From: Meconema thalassinum | Lineage: Eukaryota > Arthropoda > Insecta > Orthoptera > Tettigoniidae | Assembly: GCA_946902985.2 (NCBI GenBank) | Contig: OX336391.1 | Coordinates: 145,765,074 to 145,829,073, forward strand | Reading direction: 5' to 3' | DNA length: 64,000 nt | In this document: positions 1-9,980 of the stretch, in pieces | How positions within the stretch are numbered: position 1 is the stretch's first letter | How the letters are laid out: the number at the start of each line of letters is the position of its first letter | Notes under the pieces: model-generated | What the model was told of the DNA's origin: nothing | Databases searched by the model: none | Seen by the model: the letters and a program-made list of their open reading frames with translations, nothing else | Translations under genes and position numbers: made by a program

Positions 1-199
1 CATGTAACTTCTATACTAACAAATGGATTTCATCCATAATTGGCACAACAAGATATCATAATATTTCCGATTATTCCTAACCAGCACACGCATGACATTG
101 TTGCCAACATGCTTCTACGCGTGCTGATAGATCCAATGTCTAACTGCATGTAACGTCCATTGGACTTCAACCAAATTTTGTATTCTGTACCTTAAGATG

Positions 200-960
200 A
201 TGATGATGATAATTGTTGTTTTAAGGGGCCTAACATCTAGGCTATGGGCCCCTGATGGTTTGGGTGATCGTGAAGATGAAAATGAAATGAAAATGAAATG
301 TTAACGTAAAACTAAAACTAACTACCAACTTATATACTAGAAGAAGAAATGGAAAACTAAATGAGAATAAGGCAAATAAAGGACAGGAGGAAAAGAAATG
401 CCCTCAACCCTCGAAGAATGCGGATTGAGGGACTTGGAAGGAGGGAGAGCCATGAAAGGCAGATAGGAAAGTGAAAGAGGAGAGGGTCCGCCCCGAAGGT
501 AAGGGACAAAAGGGGAAAACGGACCCAGCTCAGGAATCCCTCGGGGTCGCCAACTCCCGAACTCACCAGCCGTGAGCCCCTGAGGGTGTAGCATTATCTA
601 GGGTGCACCAAAAGTGGTGGGGCTACATACACACTGCCTCCTTAAGGGCCTTGAACACAAGGCAGGAGGTAAAAGGAAAAGAAAAAGAAGGCTGACCCCT
701 CACAGAAGGAGGGTGTCAGGAAAGATGAGACAAGGGCCAATTAAGGCGGGAAAGGAAGAGACTCCCTAGGCCTCGGATACCCTAATACCGTCGGGGTCGG
801 AAGAGAACAAGAGTTGACCAAGGGAGGTCGACAGGAAAGAAGAAAGAGAGGAGCCCGGCACAAGTAAGTGGAAGCAATGCCGGACTCAGCTGGGGCCCCG
901 TGGTCGCCAACCCACGCCCACTAGATGTGAGCCCCTGAGGGATGTACCTTAAGAGATGGA
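200..960. repeat. Purine-rich dispersed repeat, two related tandem segments
   Basis: Two GA-rich segments end in closely similar blocks (about 535-590 and 890-945), each reading roughly 'GTCGCCAAC ... GTGAGCCCCTGAGGG'. The same block recurs at 19,478-19,545 and 20,100-20,165, so this is a dispersed family. The left edge has a (GAT)n tract near 197 followed by a 'GGGGCCTAACATC' motif. No convincing protein: the minus-strand open frames are low-complexity translations. Probably a SINE or non-autonomous element; the class is not determined. Confidence 0.5.
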
Positions 961-1103
961 ACTAAGAATATATTCAGTCACCAGGGCTGCCAACTGTAGT
1001 GCTCTATTTGGCTACATTATACCAGGAATATTTCGAACTAATTAGATATTTCGATATTACCAATTTAATTTCGTCATTATTCTAGATAGGTTCATATACT
1101 GTA

Positions 1104-1153
1104 GATTAAGCATTGGCATGAAAAGTAGGCTCTTTAGCTCATCACGGAACTTC
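1104..1153. repeat. Fragment resembling a GGC-element terminus
   Basis: Contains 'GAAAAGTAGGCT' followed by 'AGCTCATCACGGAACT', close to the hairpin end of the GGC elements at 23,774-23,808 and 26,046-26,083. No 146-bp monomers are seen upstream, so this is an isolated or truncated end. Confidence 0.45.
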
Positions 1154-1304
1154 TTGTTTTTTACTAAATGTGTTTTCTATTAGTCTATGGCCTATGGAGT
1201 ATGAATGGCATATGTATAAATATTTGTCAATTTATTAAGCAGAAAGGTAAACAGTTATTCTTCGTTACAAACTGATAATTTATTTCTCAAAAGTACCATA
1301 CTGT

Positions 1305-1450
1305 GGAAATCTCTGTTTTGCCTCACAAGGCTCAGTGTACCCTGTTCCAACCCTCAGACCAGAATTAAAATTTCTTGGTAGTGCCACGAATCGAATTCGG
1401 ACCTCCGAGGCGGCAGCCAAGAAAGCTAGCCGCTACACCACGAGGTAGTC
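1305..1450 (-). repeat. tRNA-derived SINE, head portion
   Basis: On the minus strand it begins 'CTCGTGGTGTAGCGGCTAGC' (A-box-like), followed by a B-box-like 'GAATTCGATTCG', then a body beginning 'TTCTGGTCTGAGGGTTGG'. Copies of the same family occur at 1,617-1,945, 39,350-39,620 and 48,975-49,690. It is a mobile SINE rather than a working tRNA gene, because the cloverleaf is not maintained. Confidence 0.65.
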
Positions 1451-1616
1451 TAATTTCAATCCTAATATTGTTTATAAGTTAGCCAATACGTTAAGATTAG
1501 GGTACAACCAAATTTACAATTATTTTATGCTCTTACCAAAGCAGAACATTCTTAATTTTTATTGGATTTTTTCGGAGGGGTGGCTGGAGCTTTCCCCACC
1601 CCCCTCTTATATACGC

Positions 1617-1945
1617 CCCTGGGTCTGAGGGCTGGAACGGGGTACACACAGCCTCGTGGGGCAAAACTGAGAAGAGGAGGGTTCAACTGTTACATCATCC
1701 ATCCCGAAGTAGTTTTGCGTGGTTTACCCACTTTCACTCCTGGCAAATGCTGGGATAGTTTCTTACTTAAGGCCACGACCGCTTCCTTGCCAACCCTATC
1801 CCCAATTTATAAATACACACGATAGAACAGCCACCACAATAACAAAAGTTATCCCACAAATTCCACACACACGCAAATAAACGGGGCTATATGACCAAGA
1901 TGCCACAGCCCCTAAACTAAGCAACAACAATAACAAAGAGGAAAC
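1617..1945 (+). repeat. SINE body, same family as 1,305-1,450
   Basis: Starts at 'CTGAGGGCTGGAACGGGGTA' and runs through a second box-B-like motif, the 'GGCAAATGCTGGGATAG' block and the tail 'CACAGCCCCTAAACT'. It lacks the tRNA head, so it is 5' truncated. Matches 39,350-39,620 and 49,070-49,690; the tail alone matches 26,740-26,850 and 43,100-43,210. Confidence 0.6.
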
Positions 1946-2084
1946 ACTCAGAATAAGTATAATATATAATGAAAACAACATAAGTATATAAATATTAAAA
2001 TCAACGTTGTCAACAATAAGTTACCTCCAAGCCGGAATACAGACTTGCTAAAATGAATCGCCAAAACAAATTTTCGGAAATGTA

Positions 2085-2291
2085 TGTGTGTTTGAGTCTT
2101 CAGACTGGATTGATGCAGACTTCAATGCCTCCCTGACCTGAGCTAATCGTTTTATCTGTACACTAGCTACCATGCCTTACATTCGAGTCAATCTGCTTAA
2201 GAATTCTAACCCTAGCCTATCCCTACAGTTCTTGTCCTCGACCCTTCTTGCCATATGTCTGGGTATATTAATATGCGTCTTACCATCCTAT
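2085..2291 (-). mobile_element. RTE-like LINE 3' fragment, target of the LTR element
   Basis: This stretch aligns by eye with 17,262-17,478 (shared 'GAGCTAATCGTTT', 'CTATCCCTACAGTTCTT'). That copy encodes the C-terminus of an RTE-like reverse transcriptase on the minus strand. The similarity is cut at 2,291 and resumes after the downstream LTR at 13,944 ('CTTCTCTTCATTAGCA'), showing that the LTR retrotransposon landed in this older LINE copy. Confidence 0.75.
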
Positions 2292-5200
2292 TGTGCCCGT
2301 CAGAGGAGTTGCCAGAATCGCCAACAACCGAAATGACTTCCCTAACATCTCATCCGGACCTAACTGCCGAGAGGATCAGGTGAACTTCCACACAGGCCAA
2401 AGCGGCACGAGAATCCATCATCCACAGGGATCGTGGTACATGGTGACTAAAGGTCATAGACTGCCTAAGGAAAGGTTCACCTTACAAGCTAGACTGAGGA
2501 TAGAAACATCCAGACTTATGTAAAACATCGTGAAAATTTATTGTAAAATTCACAAACCCCTATCCTAGTTCGGAGGGTTTCTATCGGCTAATCCGCAAGC
2601 TAATAGATAATCAAAAATAAAGAGCAGGTCCCTACCTGAGAAGTTACAGTAAACCCTCGCGAAAGATCTATCTCACAATAATAAAAGCAACAACAGCAAC
2701 ACTAGGAAAATGGTACGGCGCAAAACCCTACATCAAGTTACAAGATCAAGCTAATATCGGAATTTACATTTAACAGGGTAGCAAAACAAATCTAAGTTAG
2801 GATGATACCATTTTCTCATTTACATTTAATATTAATTCATCTAGCTAAGTCCTGCCAATTAGTTACAAAATTTACGGCGGTGACGTCCGTAATATCAAAC
2901 AATTACAATCAAAGCTATGTGACAAGCCATAAAAAACATCTAAAACACTCTTATAGACTGGGTGCTAATCAGCACACAAAAGGTGACATAGAGGATTTGT
3001 ACACTTTTACATCAATAAATCAATAAATACAAGACCACAGTTTTATTCAAAGCCTACCTACACCTTGGTTTACTGTTTGTAAGCCATAGTCATTTAACGT
3101 GTGTAATTACGGTGACGACTGCGTAGTGAAGACTACGTCTAACATCGTATGGCCTGCGCTCCACCAGCTACGAACTAAAGGTTCGAGCAAGCCTCTGTCA
3201 CTACAAAAAGTGTGAGCTGTCCTAAAGTCATTTCCTCCAGGAAATACTTTCATTGGCACGGCCATGTCAGCAGGTTCCAAATGCAAATGAACAAGGTTAA
3301 ATAGAAAGGATTCGTTAGTTATATTTTGTTTATCAAAATTATGCGTTTTATTATTAAGATGTCGGTTTAAATTATCGTTGGCTTATGGCGAATAACAGCT
3401 GACTAGCTTGGCACGGAGCGTCTCTGAGAGATCATCTCTGCCATAGAGCCTCGACTCAAAAGTCGGCATACAATCAACGAGCAATAACAACTCGGACACA
3501 CAATAACACAAGTTACCAGCGGCGCACAGCTCGCGTTCAATAACTCTGGGACGGGCCTGGACACATCAGTTACCCTCCCTAAATATCTGGTCGACAGGAA
3601 CAGTCCCGGACACGGTACACAAAATACCTTCACACATGATAAAACCCTCATCACGGGGCTAGCCTCCAACATAAAATAAGAATCCTGACATAACTGTACT
3701 CGTCGAAACAACGGTACACGCAAAAGGCGTTTAACTAACAAATGACAATCTAAAGAACATGTGAGCAGATATAGAAATGGACTCTGGGTTCCATGAGCTA
3801 TCAATGCAATGAAAAATAAATGAATGCTACATGCATTCTGTCCTGTGTTAACATAAGTCTGTCTCTCTTGGAAGCAAGCGCTCTCACTCGTGCGCTGGGA
3901 AATATTCACAAACCTGTCTGAGTCACAGCAAGTTGCAGGCTCCCTGCACTATTAGACACAACACGTTGACTGGGCCGGTAATTCAGGCAAGAAAATAACT
4001 ATGAAACTGGCCTCATAATAATACCATTACCATAGGTTATAAACATCAAAGACTGTGTGCATTGAGAGCACGCTATAAAGCTGAATACAAACATATAACT
4101 CTGTCTTTCATAGCAAGGACGTTTAAAAGATAGCGATGTCACTCATTGCTGGAGCTCTTTGCTCTCAAAGATAAAATACTTCATTAGTTTCTTGTATCAA
4201 ACATTCAAATAATCACGTGTCATCACACTTGACACAAACAAAATAATATTATGGCGCAAACTCCACTCTGCTGGATTTGCTTAATGATACGTTGGGAACT
4301 GGGTTCGATGCTAGGCTACAACGAAACATCCCTTTTACTTGCAAGGTCTACACTTGACCTGGATGGCTTCTGAGCACATCATGAATGAAATATAAATGCA
4401 GTTACAAAACTGATAATTACAGTCGATTACCTAAATGATACGACTTCTCTAATGAAGTCAGGGGCGTAACATTGACTGTCTGCTATGAGTGCAGTTAAAG
4501 AATTATGATCATGGCATCAGTTTGCCGTAGCAGGAGTCTGCTAAGACTCGAAAATCACCCCAGATAGGGTTAAACAAAGTAGCCTAAAAATGACTACGGT
4601 CACGTTTAGCAATAGACGAGAATTGGCGTCCTATGACGTCCATCAGGTTGCACCAGGGTTGAACAAAATATCAAACCCAAGGGTGGCTCAAAATCACTGT
4701 AATAAATGACATCTAATTATACTAAATACATTCCCTACCTATGAAATGGCTGTCCCTAAGTTCGGCTGATTTACAATCTACACTAATCTAACTATACCAC
4801 CAATGACTAGAACAAAGAAGGGTTGTACAAACTCACGATATGAAGGAGCCCACACTTAGCTCTCTGTCCAACGGCAAGGGTTGAACGAAAGCACATCTGG
4901 CTTTCAGGATTGGCATCGTCCGTATCAGAACTTCCATCTTGGATCTCCTAAAGACCAGGGTTCGGTCTGTCGCTGTAGTTGACATCGTGAATGGGTTGGA
5001 CATGCCTAGGAAAGGCATCCTCGACTCCTTCCTTCTCGTTCGACGTTCTAGAAGTTCCACATCATGCTCGTTCCATCCGAGATATCTCCCTCATACCATA
5101 ACGGTACTTAGCCCATCATCTCCGACTCGAACATGGTGTTATAAATGTCGAACACGTGGTCGGTAATGTTAGACATCATGTATTCCATTAGTACTTGAAA

Positions 5201-6251
5201 ATTGCGGTGTGCTTTGTAGCTATCACAGGCGTTACACATATATTTAGCAACACGGCCTCTACACTTTGCAGATATCATTAATAAATGGCCATGCACTGAT
5301 CTGCTGGTTCACACGTGCACAGACTTTACTTTTGCAATCACGTGGCATCCGTAAAATAGGCGTCGATTTCTGGCGGATAAATCCACCGTAGCAATTTATA
5401 TACGAAGTGGTTTTAATATCACACTCGTTCAATGTAACTTTGTCACAGTTATTGGTATATTTAACACTAGGCTTCAGCCCTCCACAAATCACGTGGGTAC
5501 AAAATGTGGTGCTACAGAATCGTAGAAAATTCACAATATATTTTAAATACGTTCACAATGCAATTTGTGCTGATCACTACACTTTACAAATTGTGATGCA
5601 CAGTACGATGGTGTTCGATGACACGTGATAAATATTTCTTCGCTAAAAAGCGGACTGTTTCCACGTCTTACATGACGGATATTATAACACGCCTCAACAG
5701 GGCGGATTCTCCTGACGTAGTGCTGATCACTACACTTTTAACAATTGTGATGCACAATACGATGGTGCTCGATGACACTTGATAAATATTTCTTCGCTAA
5801 AAAGCGGACATTTCCCACGTCTAACACGACGGGTATTTCAACACGCCTCAACAGGGCGGATTCTCCTGACGTAGTGCACGGAACTGCGTTCCTCGTGGAA
5901 TCAAGTCGTCAAACTAAGTCGATGAGCGACTATTTACATTCCTCCTTGCATATCTGCAATGATATTACCATACCTATAAGTGGAAAAACATTCTCCAAAA
6001 TGTTTCAATAATACTGCATGACGAAATGGAATATTCTGAGTCTCGTAGAAAGGTAAAGTTGATTAATAAGACCTCAGATAAATAATTAGCCGACTTCACC
6101 AAAGTCAAAAGTGCGATCCTTCGCTACTCCAAAGAGAATAGTATAAGCTCTCAGCTTCTGGTTGCTTTCTGGGTGTTTTCAAAGGTAATACATCCCATCA
6201 TAAATGTGTTGTCATGAAAAATATCACATGAACCTTAGCTCAGCGGGTTCA
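2292..6251 (-). repeat. Long terminal repeat (3' LTR in element orientation)
   Basis: 3,960 bp, collinear with 9,981-13,943. The length is exceptional: Gypsy LTRs are usually a few hundred bases to about 2 kb. It contains a 153-bp tandem duplication (5,569-5,875). Open frames inside, such as a 168-codon minus frame at 3,403-3,909, are not kept in the sister LTR, so no LTR-encoded gene is supported. Confidence 0.9.
5569..5875. repeat. 153-bp tandem duplication inside the LTR
   Basis: The segment starting GCTGATCACTACAC at 5,569 is repeated from 5,722, with a few substitutions. Each copy includes 'CGCTAAAAAGCGG' (a short hairpin) and 'CACGCCTCAACAGGG'. The same dimer sits in the other LTR at about 13,259-13,566, so it predates this insertion. 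Confidence 0.8.
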
Positions 6252-6270
6252 TCTGCCTCTCCGTCGTTTC
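6252..6270 (-). other. Candidate polypurine tract
   Basis: On the minus strand the bases immediately before the LTR read about 'GACGGAGAGGCAGA', purine-rich but not a clean run. The position is right for plus-strand priming. Weak on its own. Confidence 0.4.
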
Positions 6271-6303
6271 AAATAAAATGTAGGGAAGACATTTCTATTT
6301 GAC

Positions 6304-6402
6304 TCAAAGTTCATTCATGAGTGATATTTTTTTCAGATTAGCTGCGTTGAAGCTTCCAATGCACTCTCCTGTTTGAATGTCTTCAATCACGTAACTTCCA
6401 TT
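6304..6402 (-). pseudogene. Possible pol C-terminal remnant
   Basis: A short minus-strand frame ending in TGA at 6,304-6,306 encodes a segment with 'YVIEDIQTGECIGSFNAANL'. This resembles the extreme C-terminus of Gypsy-type Pol polyproteins, where the integrase tail is often followed by a V-x-D-x-x-T-G-E type motif. If so, everything between protease and this tail was lost in one or more internal deletions. The match is from memory of the family pattern and is only suggestive. Confidence 0.35.
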
Positions 6403-6559
6403 GTTCCTGCTGCTTCCATTTCATGGATCTTCTTAGCAGCTTCCTCTCGGTGTTTCTCTCTCCGTCGGCATCTCGTGTCTCCTCAATTTCCTTGCCATTT
6501 AAATTCTCAACAACGTTGACTTCGGATTCAAATTCCGGTTCTTTCTCTACTAAATTCAT

Positions 6560-6928
6560 TTAAATGGGTTCGTTCGGCTTAAACTCCACCGTATTACGTC
6601 CCATATCAATGATTTCATCGTACTTCCGAATGAAGTCTGCACCCAATATGGCATCATGATGCAAGCCTTTCATCACTAGAAATTCGTGCAAATACACGTG
6701 GCTCGAAATTTTTAAAGTGCATAAAATCTGAACTTTGCACGTTACGACACGGTCAGGTATAACTCCTCTGACTCTTACTGCAGAAACTGGCAGCTCTGTC
6801 ACCTCAGAGTTTGCTTGTAGTCTGGCATGGCAATCGGCGGAAATGACACTTATCATTGCCCCTGTATCGATGAGAATGACTACGTCACATCCATTCAGGG
6901 TAGCTACAAACTTCGGTAGACGTGTCAA
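6560..6928 (-). pseudogene. Retropepsin-like aspartic protease domain
   Basis: About 122 codons on the minus strand, ending in TAA. They hold the catalytic triad motif DTGA (preceded by the hydrophobic VVILI), a following 'ISVIS' strand, and the C-terminal flap/helix signature 'ILGADFI'. This is a whole retropepsin fold of the Gypsy type, which cleaves the Gag/Pol precursor. There is no ATG: the frame opens after a TAA at about 6,931. It is in the same frame as the downstream part of the Gag tail (7,052-7,471) but separated from it by stops, so it was probably made as a Gag-Pro fusion before decay. No reverse transcriptase follows; only about 300 bases remain before the LTR. Confidence 0.8.
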
Positions 6929-7051
6929 TTCTTAGTTGTGGTTCGTCGTTCGTCGTTCGTCTAATAGATCTTCCTGAATCGGCTCCCAGAGTAAGATAGT
7001 GGCAGTTACTCTGTGCTCAATCGGGTAAGAATCTACTGGGTTTTTGGCGTT

Positions 7052-7340
7052 TTATTTTCCTTGGCGGGAAGTACCGGGCTGGCTTTGCCTCGTTTCTTCC
7101 GCCGGAATATTACGTGTTTCCCGCGAAGTCGGGTTCTGATCTCCCCCTTCTTGCTTTTCTTGGAGTTCTCGGAGTTGCTGAAGGTATTCACGACTCTCGT
7201 GTGCTCTTCCTCTCCAGTCTCGATCGACCTGGTATCTGGGGTCCCGATCTCGACTGTATCCTCTGCTGTAGCGGTAATCTCTACGGATACCTCCCTGCTG
7301 TGGGTTCCGGTTATTATTCCCTCGGCGGTCGTCGTTCGTA
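7052..7340 (-). pseudogene. Continuation of Gag basic tail in a shifted frame
   Basis: The RG/RD-rich sequence downstream of Gag continues here in another frame ('RRDYRYSRGYSRDRDPRY', then a Gln/Glu-rich helix 'LQQLRELQEKQEGG'), after a frameshift near 7,320. It stops at 7,052. The composition suggests a nucleic-acid-binding nucleocapsid-like tail without the CCHC zinc knuckle usual in Gypsy Gag. The frame is shared with the protease at 6,560-6,928. Confidence 0.55.
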
Positions 7341-9545
7341 GCGACGGTTGTCGTTCGTTCCTCGATCAAAGCGTCGGTTCCAATAACTACGACGGTCATC
7401 TCTCCGGTCTCTAGCGTACGGAGTGTTATTCCAATTTCTCCGACCACGATTATATTCATCACGCTGGTCAAGGCTCTCTTGAGTCTGTGTTTGCTGTGGC
7501 GTCTGGCACACTTTGTCCACAGTCGTTAAGTTAACATGTCACTCTTCACGCCTGTCAGCCTTCTGTTGACGGTGTGTTGGAAACTGTTCGGTATTGGCGT
7601 CCAATCGCCGTAAGATCTGATCGCACTGCTGAAATGTAGATGCTCCTGCAGCGATCAATACTCGTTGCACGTCTGCAGGGTATTGCCAGACGATGGTATT
7701 TACAGGGTCTTGCTCTGACAGTGGGGGTTGCAAACAACGAAGTTTCGCAAGCTGGGTTGCGAAGTAGTTCGCATAGCGCGTCGGAGTGTTCGAGCTGTAT
7801 CGGCGAGTGTACATCTCAGCTCTGATACTTTGCTGGATGTCGCTCGACCAGTAAGTTCTCAGTAAGGCTTCTCTGAAGTCTTGATAGCCTACGAATGAGT
7901 AGCGGAAGGCCCTGAACCAAGTGCTCGCTTGCCCCTCAAGCAAACGCTCAATGACTCGGAGCTCTCTCTCCGGAGTTACCATTGTGTCTCTTAAGTAGCT
8001 CTCCACATTCGCTAAGAATTCTACAGGAGTGATGCCACTTCCAGTGCCTGAGAATCGAGCTGGTTGCTCTTCTCGCGAACGGATGATTGTCACTTTCCCG
8101 TTTGTGTGCGCGGGTCTGAATGAACTCGGCATATAATTATGCGTTGGCGTACTTGTACCCTGACTTTGTTGATTACGTGCAGGTTGGAAAGGATTCGCGT
8201 TATAATTTAACGCTTGACTCTGCGCTGAACCGGTAACTTGGAACGGATGTGGTTCCATGGGTGCGCTAGGTTGAAAGAGTGTGGGCATTATCCCCGCGGA
8301 TTGCGGTCCTGGCGTTGCCTGAGATTCTCCCATCTGTGGAGGTAAATGTATCTCCCTTGGTTGAGTCTCAAGTCGGTCGAGGCGTCTCTCGATGATTTCG
8401 AGCCCTGGGATAGTCTTAGCTGCGACCTTGTTTCCAAAATCGTTGAGCTGCAACTCAATTCTCTCGACTTTACCTTTGAGGTTGGTGTCGACTTCACGAA
8501 TAGCTGTCCTCAAGTTATAACTGAGGTCTAACCTCTCGGTTATTGCGACTTCCTCAAATCTTTTCTGTGATGAGTCGATTTCCCCCTCGACTTTGGACAT
8601 GTTGTCCTTGACCTCGGCTACCTTCGCTTCCATAATAAGTTTATGCTCATTAAGGTCACCCCTCAACAGCATTACATCGATCTTATTTTCTTCTTGATGA
8701 ATGTCTACTGTCTCTCGTAGCCCTGTTACGGTCTTGGTTAATTCCGTAATGTTCCTTTGGTTCGTATTCAACTCGTCCTTGACCTCGATCATACCATCGA
8801 CGATCGTCTTGACATTATTGTTGACGGCGTTCGCTGCACCTCTCATCAGTACGAGTCCTATGTTCATGGTAGCCATGTCCTTCTTGACATTGTCCATGAA
8901 TCCCTCGACGTGAGTTAATCGAGTTCCAAATTCCTCTCGAGTATGGTCTAAGTCAGCCCTCATATCAACCTGAACTCTATTAATCGTAGTTTGAATCTGA
9001 GCGGTGTGCTCCTCTAAACGGGCTTGCACGTCCTCCCTAGCTCTATTCATTTGGTCAGTTAAATTATAAATACGCTGGTTAGCCTCCTGATGATGTCGTA
9101 TTACGTCAACCCTAACAGCTGCTAAACCTGCCGTAAGATCATTTCTGGCCTCTATTCTATGAGCATCCATGTCGGCCCTGACCTGCATTAGATCAGCCCT
9201 AACATTATTAATTTCATCTCTTACTTGGTCCACATGACCACTTACATTATTAATTGACTGTGTGTTAACCTCAAGATCCTGTCTAACATTATTAATTGAT
9301 CGGCTGTTAACCTCAAGATCCTGTCTAACATTATTAATTGATCGGGTGTTAACCTCGAGATCCTGTCTAACCTGGTCCACATGACGACTTACATTATTAA
9401 CAGCTTGGGTATTCTCACCCAAGTCACACCTTACAGTACCTACTTCCTGCCTGACTTCACCTAAGTCAGCAGTAATCTGCTGGAGATTGGCATTGACACC
9501 TGCCAACATCTCCCCAAATACACGACGAATTGTTTCCTCATCCAT
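7314..9545 (-). CDS. gag: Gag polyprotein with long coiled-coil N-terminus
   Basis: A 668-codon frame (9,545 to 7,539) starting at ATG and ending in UGA; the same frame continues for about 75 codons to 7,314 beyond that single stop. Residues about 1-400 are a predicted long coiled coil rich in Asn/Asp/Val/Leu heptads. They include a three-fold 14-residue repeat (INNVRQDLEVNTRS type) encoded by 42-bp DNA repeats at 9,236-9,375. Residues about 400-490 are Pro/Gln/Ser-rich. Residues about 505-640 look like the Retrotrans_gag capsid domain (the 'ASTWFRAFRYSF' segment). Past the UGA lies an Arg/Asp/Asn-rich tail. Gag assembles the particle that packages element RNA. The extended N-terminal coiled coil is unusual for Gypsy Gag. 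Whether the UGA is a mutation or read through cannot be decided here. Confidence 0.8.
9236..9375 (-). repeat. 42-bp in-frame tandem repeat in gag
   Basis: Three copies starting 'ACATTATTAATTGA' at about 9,244, 9,286 and 9,328, encoding a 14-residue (two-heptad) coiled-coil unit. The period is a multiple of three, so length change keeps the frame. Confidence 0.8.
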
Positions 9546-9948
9546 GACAAGAAATTATTGAGAAAGAGAGGGAGCAATCTCTTATGGAACTTACAGCTAT
9601 GATTAGTTACTTGGTGGTATAAAGCTTGTTTCATTTAAATAAACATCACGAGTAGACCTGGAGTATACAAACTAAGTGCTTCTACATTTACAAAGACAAC
9701 AGCGAGCAAAGCAAAGTATTACATTTACTCAGGATGAGGCATCATCAAAGAAAATCCTATCCATCATTTATCTAACCCAAAAGCCTCACCCCCATGGACT
9801 TGTATCAAACATGAACGCCATGTGGTTAATTGATCTGCAGTACGACTTTCTAAGTTCGTCCCAGTCCGGTCAATTTACCATTGATCAACATTAAGATCCT
9901 CTTAAATAACATGGTACTGACGGTCACCACGTTAACGTCGGCACATGA

Positions 9949-9959
9949 GTTGGGCGCCA
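9949..9959 (-). promoter_or_regulatory. Primer-binding site, tRNA-Lys type
   Basis: On the minus strand, about 21 nt inside the element from the LTR edge at 9,981, the sequence reads TGGCGCCCAAC. This is complementary to the 3' end of insect tRNA-Lys (ending GUUGGGCGCCA), an 11-base match. It fixes the element orientation. Confidence 0.75.
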
Positions 9960-9980
9960 TTTAAAGAAGAGTATATGTTA

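Noticed and set aside
337..594. Minus-strand 85-codon hydrophobic frame as a small membrane protein
   Set aside because: Translation of a purine-rich repeat, proline- and phenylalanine-rich on the opposite strand; no sign of coding selection.
2293..2523. 76-codon plus-strand frame shared by both LTRs
   Set aside because: Shared only because the LTRs are near-identical; it starts at the very edge of the LTR, opposite to the element's transcription, and has no domain.
3403..3909. 168-codon minus-strand frame in the left LTR as a gene
   Set aside because: The sister LTR has the frame broken near 11,370, and there is no recognisable domain; it is a chance opening.
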